Shown: one piece after another, positions 46,800 to 60,049 of the stretch
Numbering within the stretch: position 1 is the first letter of the stretch
Layout of the letters: each line of letters begins with the position of its first letter
Assembly: GCA_019671005.1 (NCBI GenBank)
Contig: CM033745.1
Span: 4,325,146-4,389,145 of the forward strand
DNA length: 64,000 nt
Direction of reading: 5' to 3'
From: Hibiscus mutabilis
Lineage: Eukaryota; Streptophyta; Magnoliopsida; Malvales; Malvaceae
Notes under the pieces: model-generated
Database searches by the model: none
What the model saw: only the letters and a program-made list of their open reading frames with translations
What the model was told of the DNA's origin: nothing
Position numbers and translations under genes: made by a program

Positions 46800-49330
46800 C
46801 TTAGAATTTTAAATTTAAATTTTATATTTTAGTTTAGGGGTTTAAATTTTGTAGGGTTTAGAATTTAAGGTTAGTGTTTAGAATTTAAGGTTTAGGGTTT
46901 TAAGATTAGGAATTTTAAAATTTGTGTTTTATAAAAAAAAAACACAATTTTTTATAAAATATAGTTTTATTATTCTCAAAAGTAGTGAACATCCCAAAAA
47001 AAAAACCTAGATACTAAAAAACTAAACCTCAAACTCTAAACACTAAATTTTAAACACTAACTTTAAATTCTAAACCCTATAACCCAAATCCCTAAACTCT
47101 AAACCCTAAACTAAATCCATAATCCCTAAGTATATAGAAGTTTTTCTCTATTTTCAATTACTTGCTACTGTTTTCTTCTCTTTTCCCCTCCTTAAAATAT
47201 ATCATAATTTAAAATAATATTTATTTTTAAAAAATTATTTGATATATAAACTTAAAAATTTAAATTTAGGGTTTTAGAATTTAAGTTTAAGATTAGAGTT
47301 TTTAGATTTAAAATTTATAATTTAAGTTTAAAATGGAGTCTTTAAGATTTGAAATTTAAAAATTAAGATTTTAGATTTTATAGTTTAAATATGAATAATT
47401 ATGTATCAAAATATAACTCTTATTTTTATTACTATACCTTGAATCATCATTTTAATCCAATCTAAAAGCTTGTGCCAAATATTTTTCTTATTTTATCTAA
47501 TTAATTTAGAATTTTTCATAAAAGATAGATTCAACTGAACTTTATAGAAAACATGACTTTTGCAAGATGTTTGTAGAATTATATTTTTCATTAACAGCGC
47601 ACTAAATAGTTGTTCATTAATTTAAAGATGTTAAATCATTAACAATGATAGGTTTTTTATTAGAAAATTTAAATAGGAAAAAATTATACAAATAATTAAA
47701 TTCAATACAAGTCAAAATAGCTACATTGTTTAGGGCTTCTTGATCTTGCTAGAAGGAAAAAAAGAAGAAAAAAAATCGTATACTAACCTAATTTTTTAAT
47801 TTAATTTAAAATAGTAAGTTTAGAGTTTAGGGTTTAAAATTTTCCAGTTAAATTGGTCATGATTTAAAAAATTTACCTAGGGTGTAAACTTTAGAGTGTA
47901 GGATTTAGGATTTTTAAATTATTTGTTAGTGTTTAAATTTAATTTTTAAATTTTTTTAGTATATCATAATAAAAAAAAATATTTATTTTTTAAAATATTT
48001 TTGTTCAAATAAGGATGGAAATTTTAGAAATCATGCCTTTAGTTTCCCAAGGTTTAAAATAGTAAGTTTAATTTAGGTTTAGGAGTAGTAATATTTTTTA
48101 GGGTGTAGGATTTAGGATGTGAAAATTTAGTCGAGTTTAAGATTTTAATTTTTAAATTTTTTTTAAATGGATGAATATAAAAGGACATGATTAAACTCTA
48201 AGAAATTTTAATCCAATCAAAAAAAAAGGGTGTGCCAAATAAATTTTTTATATTATCTAATTAATTTAGAACTTTCCATAAAATATAGATTTAATTTAAC
48301 TTTTATGGTTAACATCAAATTGTAAGGTGTTTGTATTTTATATTTTTGATTTACGGGTTTTAAATATTGTTCAAATAGGGTTAAAAGATTTAAAATTTAT
48401 TAATTTTAAGATATTTTTATTTTATTGGAAAATTGAAATAGGAAAAATCATACAAATAATTTTGTTCAATAAAAGGATAAAATAGCTACATTGTTTATGG
48501 CTTCTTGATTTGCCCCAAGCAAAATAGTGAGTTTAATATTTAAAGTTTAGGGTTAGAAAGGTAATTAACCCTTAGGGAATGTATTTTTAGAACAAGTTTA
48601 TGGTTTAGGATGTGAAAATTAAAATTAAGGTTTAAAATTTAATTTTTAAGTGTTTTTTAGTGTAAGACATATAAAAAGTCATGACTAGGGGCAGAAAATT
48701 TTGTTCAAAGAAAAAGATGAAAATTGTCTGCCCCGACTATACCTTCTTACACTATAAAAGTTAATCAATCCTCAATAGGAATGAGATGGGTTTTTATTAT
48801 AATGTTTAAACTATTTATAACTCTCGATTTTTAAATTATAGATAATGTAATTTAAATATATTGGATTTTATGACTTTTTAAATATTGTATATAATAAAAT
48901 TATCATTTTCCAATAGATCTTGCCTAGTTGTAATTTTAGTTATTTTAATAGTGTTTTGACAAATTTTAATCTTACTTAAAGAGGAGGAGAAGTGAAAGAA
49001 AAAATAAAGAAAAAAAAAAACACTCTTCTTAAATTTAAAACTTTGACCTAAGAAAATGTGTGAATTTTGCAACAACTCAACCAATGCTTTAAACCCGAAA
49101 GAGATCATATTGCTATTAATAAATCGTTTTGGCGTATAACCGTTTTTGGTGTATTTCACTACTCATGTGGTTTTATTATTAGTAATAACAAGCTTTTAAA
49201 TTTTAGGGTTTAGAAATTTTAGTTGTAGTTTAAGATTTAGGGGTTTAGGTTGTAGGGTATATGATTTAAGGTTTAGGTTTTAGGTTTTAAGGTGTTAGAG
49301 CTAGAAATTTAGTTTTAAAATTTGATAGCA
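46800..49330. repeat. Degenerate telomere-like AT-rich tracts with an inverted arrangement
   Basis: Variants of GGGTTTAGAATTTAAGGTTT occur many times, at 46840-46915, 47260-47390, 47815-47950, 48060-48140, 48530-48650 and 49190-49310. The complementary form (AAACCCTAAA) fills 47015-47120, so the segment 46840-47120 can fold back on itself. The arrays are imperfect, so this is not an intact interstitial telomere. No gene is visible in this stretch. Confidence 0.6.
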
Positions 49331-50280
49331 TAAAAACAAAATCTCTGGTTTAATATAGTCACAATCAACATATAACTTAATAATTTATTGTTGACCAAGA
49401 AAACAGTTTATTCAAACAAATCTATTTTTGATAGTTTTACAATCATTTTACACTTACAAAGGAGAAATGGTATACTGATGAAAACAAAACATTTATATTT
49501 TAATCATCAATTCTGTATTCAATCGGTTTGTTCTATCCATTCATTTCGATTATAATGGGAAAAAAATTAAAGCCTAACCATCTTAACTCCACTTGAATGA
49601 ATGATGTCACCTTTTAACCAAGCTTTACAAAAGAAACTTGCTTTTTGGAGAAGAGTTTCATACTTTTTCTAATTGATACGAAGATATTATCAACCCATTA
49701 CTCTTGATTACGTCTCCAACCAATTTATACGAATTCTTTCATCACAACATCTTTAAACATTTTAATGGACTTTGTACGTTCAGCTTTAGCCATAATCCAA
49801 AATTATCCATCTTTTTGAAAGAATCAGGTTTCTTGACAAGTTTGAAAAATACACAACCATCATGTACACAGAACAAATGCCTTTAATTACATTTCTCACT
49901 GTTTTTAGCCTTTTATCACGTTTCTCAAGCATCGAGAACCATATTTATATGCTTAGAACATTCTTATTGAATTTCGTTTTTATGAAAAATTAATTTCAAT
50001 TAAAATTTTCTAAATTTTGCAAATGAAAATAGATGGACTAGATTTTAAAGGTTTGGACAATATAAGGGTTGGAAACACAATTAGACGTATATTTTTAAAG
50101 TAAATAATTTAATAAATTCAATGTTCGTTCGTGTTACACATGTTGCAAGGGAAACCTTGAAAAAAAGGGTAGAAAATAGGTGATTAGATTTGAATAAATC
50201 TATATAAAAAAGAAAATATAAATAAAAAACGAAAAGGGAGTGGGGGGGGGGGAGTGGCATCCAGCTCAAGAGGTAGAGCT
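49331..50280. other. Intergenic AT-rich DNA
   Basis: No gene is recognised. A run of ten G lies at about 50241-50250, followed by GAGGTAGAGCTGATG, which recalls a tRNA A-box but has no partner B-box or cloverleaf. Confidence 0.4.
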
Positions 50281-50499
50281 GATGTAGGAAAAAATAATTT
50301 TGGATAATTACTCATTTGATCCCAAAATAATTACAATCTGGGTTATATCAATTTGGTCATAATTTTAATGTGATTAAACCGGATAAAGTCTCAACCCTAA
50401 CTAATTAATTTTATTTAATTAAATACAATTAAAGCATTGGACCGCAAAATAAATAATTTAAAGACAAATTGAATCCTTCGTTCAAGTGGGAACTGTTCA

Positions 50500-51015
50500 T
50501 GTCCTCAGGTGGTGTCCGTCCCCATCACACCTTGCTGGATCTTTGACACATGTCTCAATCTCGGTGGACCATTTCCAGAAGGGCGCCTGATCATCTCATT
50601 TCCCCCTAACATCACCAGAAATTATATCATGAACATCACCACGTTATTTATAATCTCAGACTCCCACTTCGCAGTCCCAAAATTATTTAATCTTTTACAA
50701 TCAATCTGGGTTTGAACATTGTTGTTTGGCCCGTTCAACTGCAGATTCGTTTAAAATTTCTGTTGTCGGTGAGACCGGACATAGTTTCAACCCTAACTAA
50801 CAAAATTGTTTGCCGATTGTTTGTTTATTAAGATAGATAAATGAATATAAATAAAAAAATTAAGACAAATTTATTAAAGAACAAAGGCCCATTTAGGGTG
50901 TTTAGTTTATGTCCTCAGGTGGTCCCGTCCCCATCACATCTAGCTGGATCTTTGACACATGTCTCAATTATTAAAAGTTGACCATTTTCAGAAAAACGCC
51001 TGATCATCTTATTTT
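50500..51015 (+). repeat. Dispersed pair of about 110-base direct repeats
   Basis: ATGTCCTCAGGTGGT, then CCGTCCCCATCACA, and CTGGATCTTTGACACATGTC occur at about 50500-50605 and again at about 50910-51010, in the same order and spacing apart from small differences. The distance between copies is about 410 bases. They may be the ends or LTR pieces of a small element, but no TG...CA borders or target duplication were found. Confidence 0.6.
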
Positions 51016-51019
51016 ATTT

Positions 51020-53300
51020 ATAATATAACTAATAATATTTATGTTTGATTATTTTAATCTAAAAAATAAGAATTACAATTTGTTTATTTATTAAAAATAA
51101 CACTTTTTTTATTTTTGATAAACATTTTTTATTAAATAAATTTTTATTTGGTAAAAAATATTTTTAATTTAATTTATAGTAAATATAAATATAAATTTAC
51201 TATATAAAAAATGATATAAAAAATTAATAAAATATATAATTTTTATTAATTGAGATTATAAATTTTAAGGTTAGGGGTTTGAGTTATAATTTCTCCTAAC
51301 CTCACTCCTTTTATAATTTCATTTCATTTGAACCTTTTCAGTTTTTAGGATTTCTTTGACCATAGATTTTTAAAATATATTTATAGTAGAAATATAAATG
51401 AGATAAAATTTTTTTATCTTATTTAGTTAAATTTAAACCCATAAACGAATATTAATAATCAATTTAAATAAACAAACACAAAAAGTAATTTTTTTATTTA
51501 ACCACCGATATTGACTCATTGACTGGCTAATCTTGATTGATAATAAGAAATATCGTTATTTTTTCAACTGTTAATTTTTTAAAAGAAATTTAATTTAGTG
51601 TATAATAAGAATAAAATAAAATCTGCATCTTCATTTAACTTTTAAAAATAATTTTCTAATCTCTAAAATTTTTGAATAAAGTTAAAACACAAACAAACAA
51701 ATTGTAAGTTTAACACTTTGTTGAGTAGACTGTTTCTGGCATTAGTTGTGAGTTTAACACTTTGTTGAGGAGACTTTGTTTCTGCTTCCGGTGCTACGAT
51801 AAATTTTATTTTAATAAATAAAAATATTGCTGAGCAAACAAAACTAACCTTTATATGAGAATAAATCTTAATAGACATATACATAAAATATATATTAGAT
51901 TTTGTCACACTCATATTATAATAAAAAATATTGTATGTATTTTTTTAGAAAATATCCATTAATAATTACTGATTGAGTAGTAAATAATTTATATATAAAC
52001 CATAGTAAACACAAGTTTAATTTTTAGATTAGTAGTTTTGAATTGTCTTATTTATAGATGATTTAAAGGTATGAAAAGTCATAAATATCAATAATAATAT
52101 TAACTAATATTTAATTCAAAGAACATTTTAGTAATTTCTCAACGCATCTAGTTAATCGGTTATACCAACTAGGTCATAGGCTTAAAAATAATATATATAG
52201 ATCTCAATAGGATTTTTTATACAAATTGATATACGAACTTGACAACTTTTTTTAAATTAATACTCAAATTTTTTATTTTATCTCAAATTGGTACACAATC
52301 TTGAAAGTCCTCAAATTGAGGCTTACGCCAATGTACCACTTCAATCACCAATTAAATTGTGAGTGAAAAATTAATCGATTAAAATATCAACATGATTAAA
52401 TGACGTATCATAATTTATTTTGTTATAAAATGTATAATAAGCTATTTCAATATCCAACCTATAATAGATACAAAAGTTGCAACGGTATTCCAAACATAAA
52501 CATGTTTCAACCCCTCCTCGTAAATTTAAAATGTGAAAAATATTGGTCTGATAGGGTAGAAAAATTTTACGTTATTTTAGGTTTAGAATTTAAAAAATTT
52601 TATTATTTTGTAAAATAATTTTTTAGTATTTAAAAATTAAGAGTATGATTTTTTTTAATTTTTTTTTAGTTATATATTAAAAAGAACATGAATTATCCAT
52701 TATATACGATAATAAATATAAGCCCTTTGACAGTGTTGAAGAGAGCCCCACATATATAAAGACATTTTTTTAGAAGACAAAACCCTAATCCCATGTCTAC
52801 AAAAGTTGGATATATCATTACCATCCGAAGAAACAAATATTCGGAGCAAAACCTGCGTATGTAAGCACACCATTGATGTCGTTCAATGTCTTTCACGACT
52901 TCAAAATGCTGAACAACTGGATTATGCTTTTATTACCATAAATTGCATGTTCATTGACGAACGACCTTTCGGCCCCTGCTTGGCTAAATTTGGCTACCGA
53001 GCTATTACAGTATTATCATTTCAACGTAAAACAATCATGCATGAAAGAAAATGTAGAATGTACTAAGATACGGGATATTAACACGTGTCGAGTTTTTGAA
53101 TTGCACCGTCTCTTTGGTTTCGACACGTTGCTGGACATTGATTTGATTTATTAACCTCCAAGTGAGAAGGAAATCTGCCATAGATTCAATTCTGCCGTCA
53201 ATCATTTAGCAGGTGTCTGCTTATTACAAGGTTCGAGGTACCACGACTCTCCTTGCCGTGGTATTGGTGTTGTTTAAGCACTTTACTTAATTGAGCGAGT
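51020..53300. other. Intergenic AT-rich DNA with a more balanced island
   Basis: From 51020 to 52700 the DNA is very AT-rich with no gene seen. The island at 52790-53280 has more even composition and short frames on both strands, including one at 52806-53066, but I do not recognise any protein family in them. It may be a gene fragment. Confidence 0.35.
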
Positions 53301-53305
53301 TTTAC

Positions 53306-53632
53306 GTGCGACATGTTTAGGGTGAGATTAAAAGATGGTAAATTTTAAAAATTTTTTTTAAATTAAAAATGTTATACTTTTTGAAGATATTTTTGATTAA
53401 TTTTTAATTTTTTTTCAAGTATCGATATTTATTTTATAAGTTTCGATATTTTATCTAAAACTAGAAATTTATCAAAAAAATTAAGTATCAATATTTACAA
53501 AATAAATATTGATACTTGCAAAATAAACTCAAAAAAACTAACAAAAAATATTATTAAGAAGTTTAACATTTTCAGTTTACGGACAAATTTCAAAATTTAA
53601 CGTTTTTTAGACGCACTTTAGACATGTCGCAC
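53306..53632. mobile_element. Foldback MITE, 327 bases
   Basis: The left end reads GTGCGACATGTTTA and the right end, reversed, GTGCGACATGTCTA. The interior pairs imperfectly, for example AAGTATCGATATTTA at the left with TAAATATTGATACTT at the right. It is a small non-coding inverted-repeat element. No convincing target duplication was found, so the superfamily is open. Confidence 0.65.
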
Positions 53633-53919
53633 CTAGACATATCCATCTTTAAAGTATTTTACATTATATTCCTCTTTCAAGTCAAAAAAAGAGCTTTAAT
53701 TGATGTCTGAATAAATACTAATAGAGAGATTCCGTAGGTGTATTTAAGATCCATTAATTAGTATAATAATTAAGTATGCTCATATTATTTTATGTTATAT
53801 AAGTTTAAATCTCGACATTTAATTTTATAATATAATTAACAATTAGTAATGTCCTGGCTTATCCTTAAACTTCAGTCTTGTGAAACCTAATAAGGTAACT
53901 GTTCTTTCATGCAATTAGA

Positions 53920-54780
53920 AACCTCCGCATGCTGGTTCAGTTAAGTTTAACATGAATGGGGCTGTTATTGGGTGTTTTGGTGCGGCTGACAGCGGCAGAT
54001 TCATATGGTACCTTGAGTGGGTCTGTGTCTACCCTGAATTTTTTAAAACTCACATATTTGGCTTTAATTTTTATAAATTTTATGAATTAATTTTTAAATT
54101 TTATAACTTGTGTCCACCCTGAAATTTTGAAATTTTTATAACTTGTACCTATCCTAAAAAGTATTTTGATTTGTTCCCACCGTGAAAAAAAATTATGGAT
54201 CCACCACTGGCGGCTGATATTGGGGTTGTCTTTTTAATGATAATAGAAAACTATTAATTTTTTTTTTCTAAATCTGCTGGTATTACAGATCCTACCTATG
54301 CAGAATTATTGACAATCTTTGAAGTTTGTCGTTTGTCGTTTGCTCAAGAATTCTTACTGGAGTCAGTGTAAGTCACTTATACTTAAATGTGACTCGAACC
54401 TTGCTGTTACTTGGTTGATGCATCCTCACATCTCTCCTACAGTTTTTCAAACATCTGGTGTTGTCTTGTCTTAAGGCTTTGTGAAAATCTGAATTGGTGC
54501 ATCCAATTTGTTCATAGAGATCTAAACTCTTCTGCAGATCGGTTGGCCAAAAGAAGAATCTTTAGAGAAGCTGATTTTGTATACATTGAACCAGATTGAT
54601 TTTGTCAACCTTGCTTCGATTTAAGGTCTTGAAGTTGTGACTCGCCACAAGTTCGTATGAGATCCTGGGCTATTGATTGACGTAATTTTTATTGGAGTTT
54701 TGATATCGTAAATCTATGTTACTGATGTGTGTATAATAATAACACTGCACACTTTTTTTAGGATTAGGAATTTTTTTTTA
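53920..54780 (+). pseudogene. LINE 3' remnant with RNase H domain
   Basis: The plus strand reads PPHAGSVKFNMNGA, then, after a 218-base insertion, GAADIGVV, and later ITDPTYAELLTIFEVCRLS, WLMHPHISPTVFQT and FVHRDLNSSADRLAKR. These are the successive blocks of the RNase H domain that ends many plant LINE proteins. Several stops and shifts are present. Upstream RT is absent, so it is a 5'-truncated copy. Confidence 0.75.
53992..54209. mobile_element. 218-base insertion of unknown class in the RNase H remnant
   Basis: The 10-mers gcggctgaca (53982-53991) and gcggctgata (54210-54219) flank it and differ at one base. Without the insert the RNase H frame closes as GAADIGVV. The insert begins GCGGCAGATTCATATGG and ends ATGGATCCACCACTG and has no coding capacity. 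A SINE or MITE is possible. Confidence 0.6.
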
Positions 54781-56850
54781 TTGAGGTCAATATTATTACT
54801 TTTATTTATCACAATAAATTTACCCCTTTAAAAAATATTATTGACCGTTAAAAGTTTTGTCTTCAATGTGTTAATATATAAGTTCGCATTCAAATTCATT
54901 AATCGTCTCTTTACAAACAAATATGTGTTGAAATTCATAATAGTCCATCCACATAAGGAGAAATTCGTCTTAAAATTAAATATAAATAGACATTTTTCTA
55001 TCAACTTTAAGTTTTGAAATAATTAATCACCCAATTTAATATATATGTACGCATACACTAAAAAGGGATGGAGCCTTTGCAGTATAGCTTTATGTCATTT
55101 CTAAGAGAACAATTGTGGAACGAAATAAAATCTTCAACAGTTGATGGTGAAGATTGGAATAACTCCAATTCTTTTATTATTTTTCAAAAATAAAAGGAGA
55201 AAATCTATAAATATTACTTTAGGGTTTGTTTTTTTAGTATGGTTTTTTTTTCCGAATTAGTGCATTTGTTACAATACCTAAAGGTTGATTCAAGAGACTC
55301 TGACTTTAGGCTATAAATTACAAAAATGCTCCTAAAGACGGGTTCAAGAGGCTCCGATTTTGGGCATTTTTTGGTGGCTTTTTGGGAAAAGTATTGTTCA
55401 TAGTCGGATTCAGCTGAATTCGACTTTTAAGGTACTGTAACAAATACAATATTTCGAGAATTAAAATGAAAAGTAACATATTTTTGAGAATAAAATCCTA
55501 AAGTTATATTTGAGTAAAAATTCTAAAATAAAATCCAATTCTTTTGTTGTGCCATGCCTACCTTTGTAAGTTAGTAGCTAGAATTTTAATGATTCTATGT
55601 TGGGTTAAATTTGAAGTTGTATGTGTCTTATAATTTATAAATTATATATTTGATAAATAATTGAATTTTTTATATTTAACATTTAAAATTTTAAAATATG
55701 TGATACTCATATAAATTTTTATATAACACAAAAGCTTCACAAAAATTACATTTAAAAATCCATTTATCACTTTAAAATTTTTAACGTTGAGGCATTATTT
55801 TTTTACATTTAAAGATAAAAAAAATATTTTTAAACATCGATGTCAACCCATTTATTTCGATCCAAAATCTAATCAATGATAAGTTTTTATTAAAGCATTT
55901 TAGCACCTATAATTTCGTGTAGGTATTTAGGATTAAAGAACTTTTATTAGTGCTAATAAATGTTCATTTTAAGAAGGAAAATGACTAGTAGATAATATCT
56001 ACATAAGCTTTTTACGAGCTCTATCATATCCAGGATTGCTTTTCTATATTTTGTTCATGATTCGAATTCTGATATAGAATTAAGGAGTGAAATAAATTAA
56101 GCTGAGAGAGCCACATTTATAACGAATTTCTGCAATATTCAATCAACATAGGTATATTTTTTTTTTGAAATTACCAAACATAGGTATATTTATAGTTTTT
56201 CAAGTATAAATTTGAATATTAAATCTCTCAATTTTATATGATTTCGTATTATATTATACACAAATTTATCTATACCGGTTTTAAAATTTCTATTATATTG
56301 AACCCAACAAGTATTTCCAGTGAAAAAACAGATGATGTTCATCCTAGCAGATTCGTATTCAATCGCTTTGTCTGTAATGTGTGTGCATTGTCAAAAGGTT
56401 AAGAACAAATACTATCTTGTAATCACCTTTAAACTATTAAAAATTTGAATTATATTAAAATCATATTTTTTTCTTTTTTTAAATGAGTTTTTTTTTCTTA
56501 TTTATACGAACCGCTTCATAAGTTAATGACTTGTATGCCAATTTAAGGAACATATTCAACCTTAAACAGTTATATTGTATTTTGGCGATTATTTCCTAGG
56601 TTTTTTTTTTTTTTTGCTTCAGACTTTGGATTTTATTTCTCTAAATGTTGGATGTTGTCAACGTTTAATATCAATAAAATATTTATAATGGCTGAGAAAA
56701 AAATTCTAAAAGAAACATTTAAAATAAATAATATTCAAGAACGGATGAACGTTGAGGGTGGGAGGAGTAATTGTCCCACAATTTTGATGGTTTAATTATT
56801 TTCTAGGCTATTGATACTTTTGAAATCATTTTAATTAAGCTCACGCCCTT
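54781..56850. other. Intergenic AT-rich DNA between LINE remnants
   Basis: I see no gene. The segment 55260-55440 has two diverged copies of a GGTTCAAGAGxCTC block about 60 bases apart, origin unknown. The rest is AT-rich. Confidence 0.4.
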
Positions 56851-56879
56851 CTCAAAATTGTATTGTATAATTTATTTTT

Positions 56880-59560
56880 TAGGACCTTACAATATAACCT
56901 CGACCTTACCTGTTAAGTGCTTTCCCGCCAGTTTAAAACAGATTCGTCCTGAATCAGTGGATTCCCTCGAAGCTCCCTTCTCAATTGAAGAAGTGTGGGC
57001 AGCAATAAGTTCAGCAGATGGGAACCGGGCTCCAGGTCTCGATGGACTTAATCTAGATTTCTATAAAAAGTTTTGAGTTTCCCTCAAAGATAAGGTTATG
57101 AAGTTTTTTGAAGAGTTCTTCAGTGGCAAGCTCAATGATTGGTCCTTCAATCACTCTGTCATCCTTAATTCCAAAGAAAGGCACCCCAAAGTTCATCGAT
57201 GATTTTAGACCTATTTTCTTGGTAAGTAGTTTGTATAGGACCCTGGCCAGAGTGTTAACAAGAAGGTTGTCTGGGTGCATAAATGAAGTGGTGGGGAGAA
57301 CCAATTCGCCTTTATCTTCAGAAAACAAATTTTCGATTGTTCTCTAGTCGCAAACGAGGTGCTAGACGATCTGAAACGATCCAAGCAAGAGGCGATCATG
57401 TTCAAGGCAGACTTTAGAAAAACTTACGACACAGTTGACTGGAACTTCTTAGATTTTTCGTTACAAACCATGAGATTCGGATTGAGGTGGCGAAAGTGGA
57501 TCAAAATTTGTTTATCTTCTGCATCTATACCGGTGTTGATCAATGGAGTGCCTTTCAATATGTTTACCATCAACAGGGGATTACGTCAGAGGTGCTCCTT
57601 ATCCCCCATGCTCTTCAATATTATGGGGAGATGTTAAGCTCCCTAATTGACAAAGCTGTGGACATAGAGTTTATTAGTGGAGTGAAAGTGGGGAGTAATA
57701 GATTCATGATATCTTATCTATAGTTCGTAAATGACTTAAAAGAGCCAACAATGAAAATGCAAAGAATATTAAGCGAATTTTGAGACTGCTCGAACTGTGC
57801 TCTAGCCTAAGGTTAAACACGAAGAAAACTTGTCTGTTTGGTGTTAATGTAGAGGATCGTTACCTTAATGAGTGGGCTGTGGACATTAGTTGTACCAAAG
57901 GTTCCTTTCTTACATCCTATCTAGGGCTTCCTCTGGTACATTCTCGTAATTCAGTGGTTATTTGGGAGCCAATTCTTAAGAAATTCCAATCAATGCTGGA
58001 GGGGGATGGAGAGATTTCTGTTGTTTGGTGGGAGAATCACACTGGTGAAATCCATTCTTAATAATTTACCAACTTATTATCTTGCTCTCTTTCAAATGCC
58101 GACTTCGATTGCAATTAAGTTAAATATGCTCGTTGCAAATTTTATATGGGGAATAATGCTGGGAGGACCATCCATTGGGTTAAGTGGGAGAACCTGTGCA
58201 GACCAAGGGAGTTCGGGGGCATAAGAGTATCTGACGTGAGAACCAAGAACCGATCCTTACTAAACAAGTGGACATGGAGATACGATCTATAACCAGATTG
58301 TTTGTGAAAGAAAGTTATCGATGAAAAGTATGGCTACTCACACAACAAATTGCTTCCCGAGCTTAAAGTAAGGAAGAAGAACATCACAAAGCTTTTATCT
58401 TCGCCTGAAGACGTTCTCATAAAGAATATTCGATTCGTTTTAGGTGATGACAAATGTATCAATTTTTGGGACGATCATTGGACTGAGGTACCTTCTTAGA
58501 CTTTTCTTCGGCTTTTCAGTGTTGCCATCAAGAAAGAAGGTAAAGTTGTGGAGTTTGGTTCAAAAAGTAATGGAATTTGGACTTGGAATATTGAATTCAG
58601 AAGAAGACTTTTTGAGTGGGAGCTCGAATTGTTCGAATAATTACTGAAAGTGTTGGAAAAAGCTTCTGTAAGATCAGATGACATAGACTACGTTAAGTGG
58701 TTAGGCGATTTGAGTGGCTTTTACAAGCCTAAAGCTTTCGGCAATATAGTCTCGTCTGAGGAAGGTGTATCAGATAAAACGTGGGGTTTGATTTGGAAAA
58801 ACTACGCTTCCCCAAAAGTCGAATTCTTCTTATGGAGAACTATTCAAGAGAAAGTGCCAACAAAAATTGAATTAGCTAAGAGAGGTATTTCTTGCGATAA
58901 CAATCTCTTGTGTGTCTTCTGCAATAAGTTCATTGAATTTGTTAGTCATTTGTTCTGTCAGTGTAAATTTATATGGTTGAATTGGTAAAGGTGGTTGTGT
59001 TTGTGGGACGTACATCTGATTAATTTCGCAGCAAAGTCAGTCTGAACCTTAGCTTTTTCAGGCTCATCTGGACTATATAGTTATCTCGCAATGAGCTGGT
59101 TTTCAACAAAAAACAGTTTGATGTGTCTCAAATTTTCGATCTAGCTCTAATTAGAATTGGTCTACGGGTGAAAAGCAAATGGCTATACTCATGTCCTTCC
59201 ATTTTGGACTTCATCGGACAACCGAAGCTGTGTCTGGTTGCACGAGTAAAGCAGCTATGGGTTCGTGGGAAGCCCCCATTAGGTTCCTACAAATTCAATG
59301 TTGATGCTTCAGTTCACGGTTCTTTTGATAATGTTAGCATTGGGGAGTTCTGCGGAATCATTCAAGTACCCCTTTGTTTAAATTTTTCAAGTCAATTGGT
59401 GTGACTAATGCGACCAGTGCAGAATTAAAAGCTATTTTAGAAGCGTGTCAATATTTCCATGCATTCAAATGGTTTGAGAACGACTCGCTTATTATCGAAT
59501 TTGATAGTATGCAGTTTGTTATGGCAGATGTTGTACTTTACGATCTTATGAAATAAATTA
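56880..59560 (+). pseudogene. LINE ORF2 remnant: reverse transcriptase, zf-RVT and RNase H
   Basis: The order on the plus strand follows a plant LINE. The RT start is near 57000 (GNRAPGLDGLNLDFYKKF), and the palm region is at 57400-57630 (FRKTYDTVDWNFLDF, INGVPFNMFTINRGLRQ). A degraded catalytic motif (FVND after a stop) lies near 57720. The zf-RVT part at 58790-58985 has CVFCNKFIEFVSHLFCQC, and RNase H strands (YKFNVDASVHG, TSAELKAILEACQYF) lie at 59285-59450. At least six frame breaks exist and the endonuclease is missing, so it is a dead 5'-truncated copy. Confidence 0.85.
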
Positions 59561-59599
59561 AGTAATCTTTTCCCCTATTTAGGCTTAAAGAATTTTTTT

Positions 59600-59805
59600 T
59601 AATGAGGCTCATTATCTTTAAAAAATACATTGACTCTCAATTTTTTTAGTTTAATTACTTTTTAAGACTTTTAATATTAAAATTAGTGAAACTAAATCTT
59701 ATCTCTTTTAATTTTTATGATTTAATTAGTTTTTAAGATTCATATAGTTCTAAAGTTAAACAACTTGCCCCTCATGATTCAGTCTTGGCTCCATCCCTGA
59801 TAATA
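59600..59805 (+). repeat. Dispersed repeat related to 6340-6530
   Basis: It shares TTTAGTTTAATTACTTTTTA and a following AAACAACTTG-type block with the segment near 6.4 kb. The class is unknown. Confidence 0.5.
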
Positions 59806-60049
59806 TGTATTTATTCTATTTCGACATTTCCTTTTTATCACTAGTTAAAAGCTATAAAATAATTTTTATTTTAGAATTTATATTATATATCTATATTTCT
59901 ATTTAGTGTAAGTGAGAGCTCTTTCTAATATACATATTAAAATAGTTTATATTTTGATACACAATAAATGTAAAAAATAATACAATATTTTCTATTTAAG
60001 ATATACAATCTAAAATTTGACAATCTCTAACCATAAATTTTTTCAATCC

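Noticed and set aside
50255..50285. tRNA-like GAGGTAGAGC stretch after a G-run
   Set aside because: Only an A-box-like motif; no B-box, anticodon arm or paired acceptor stem.
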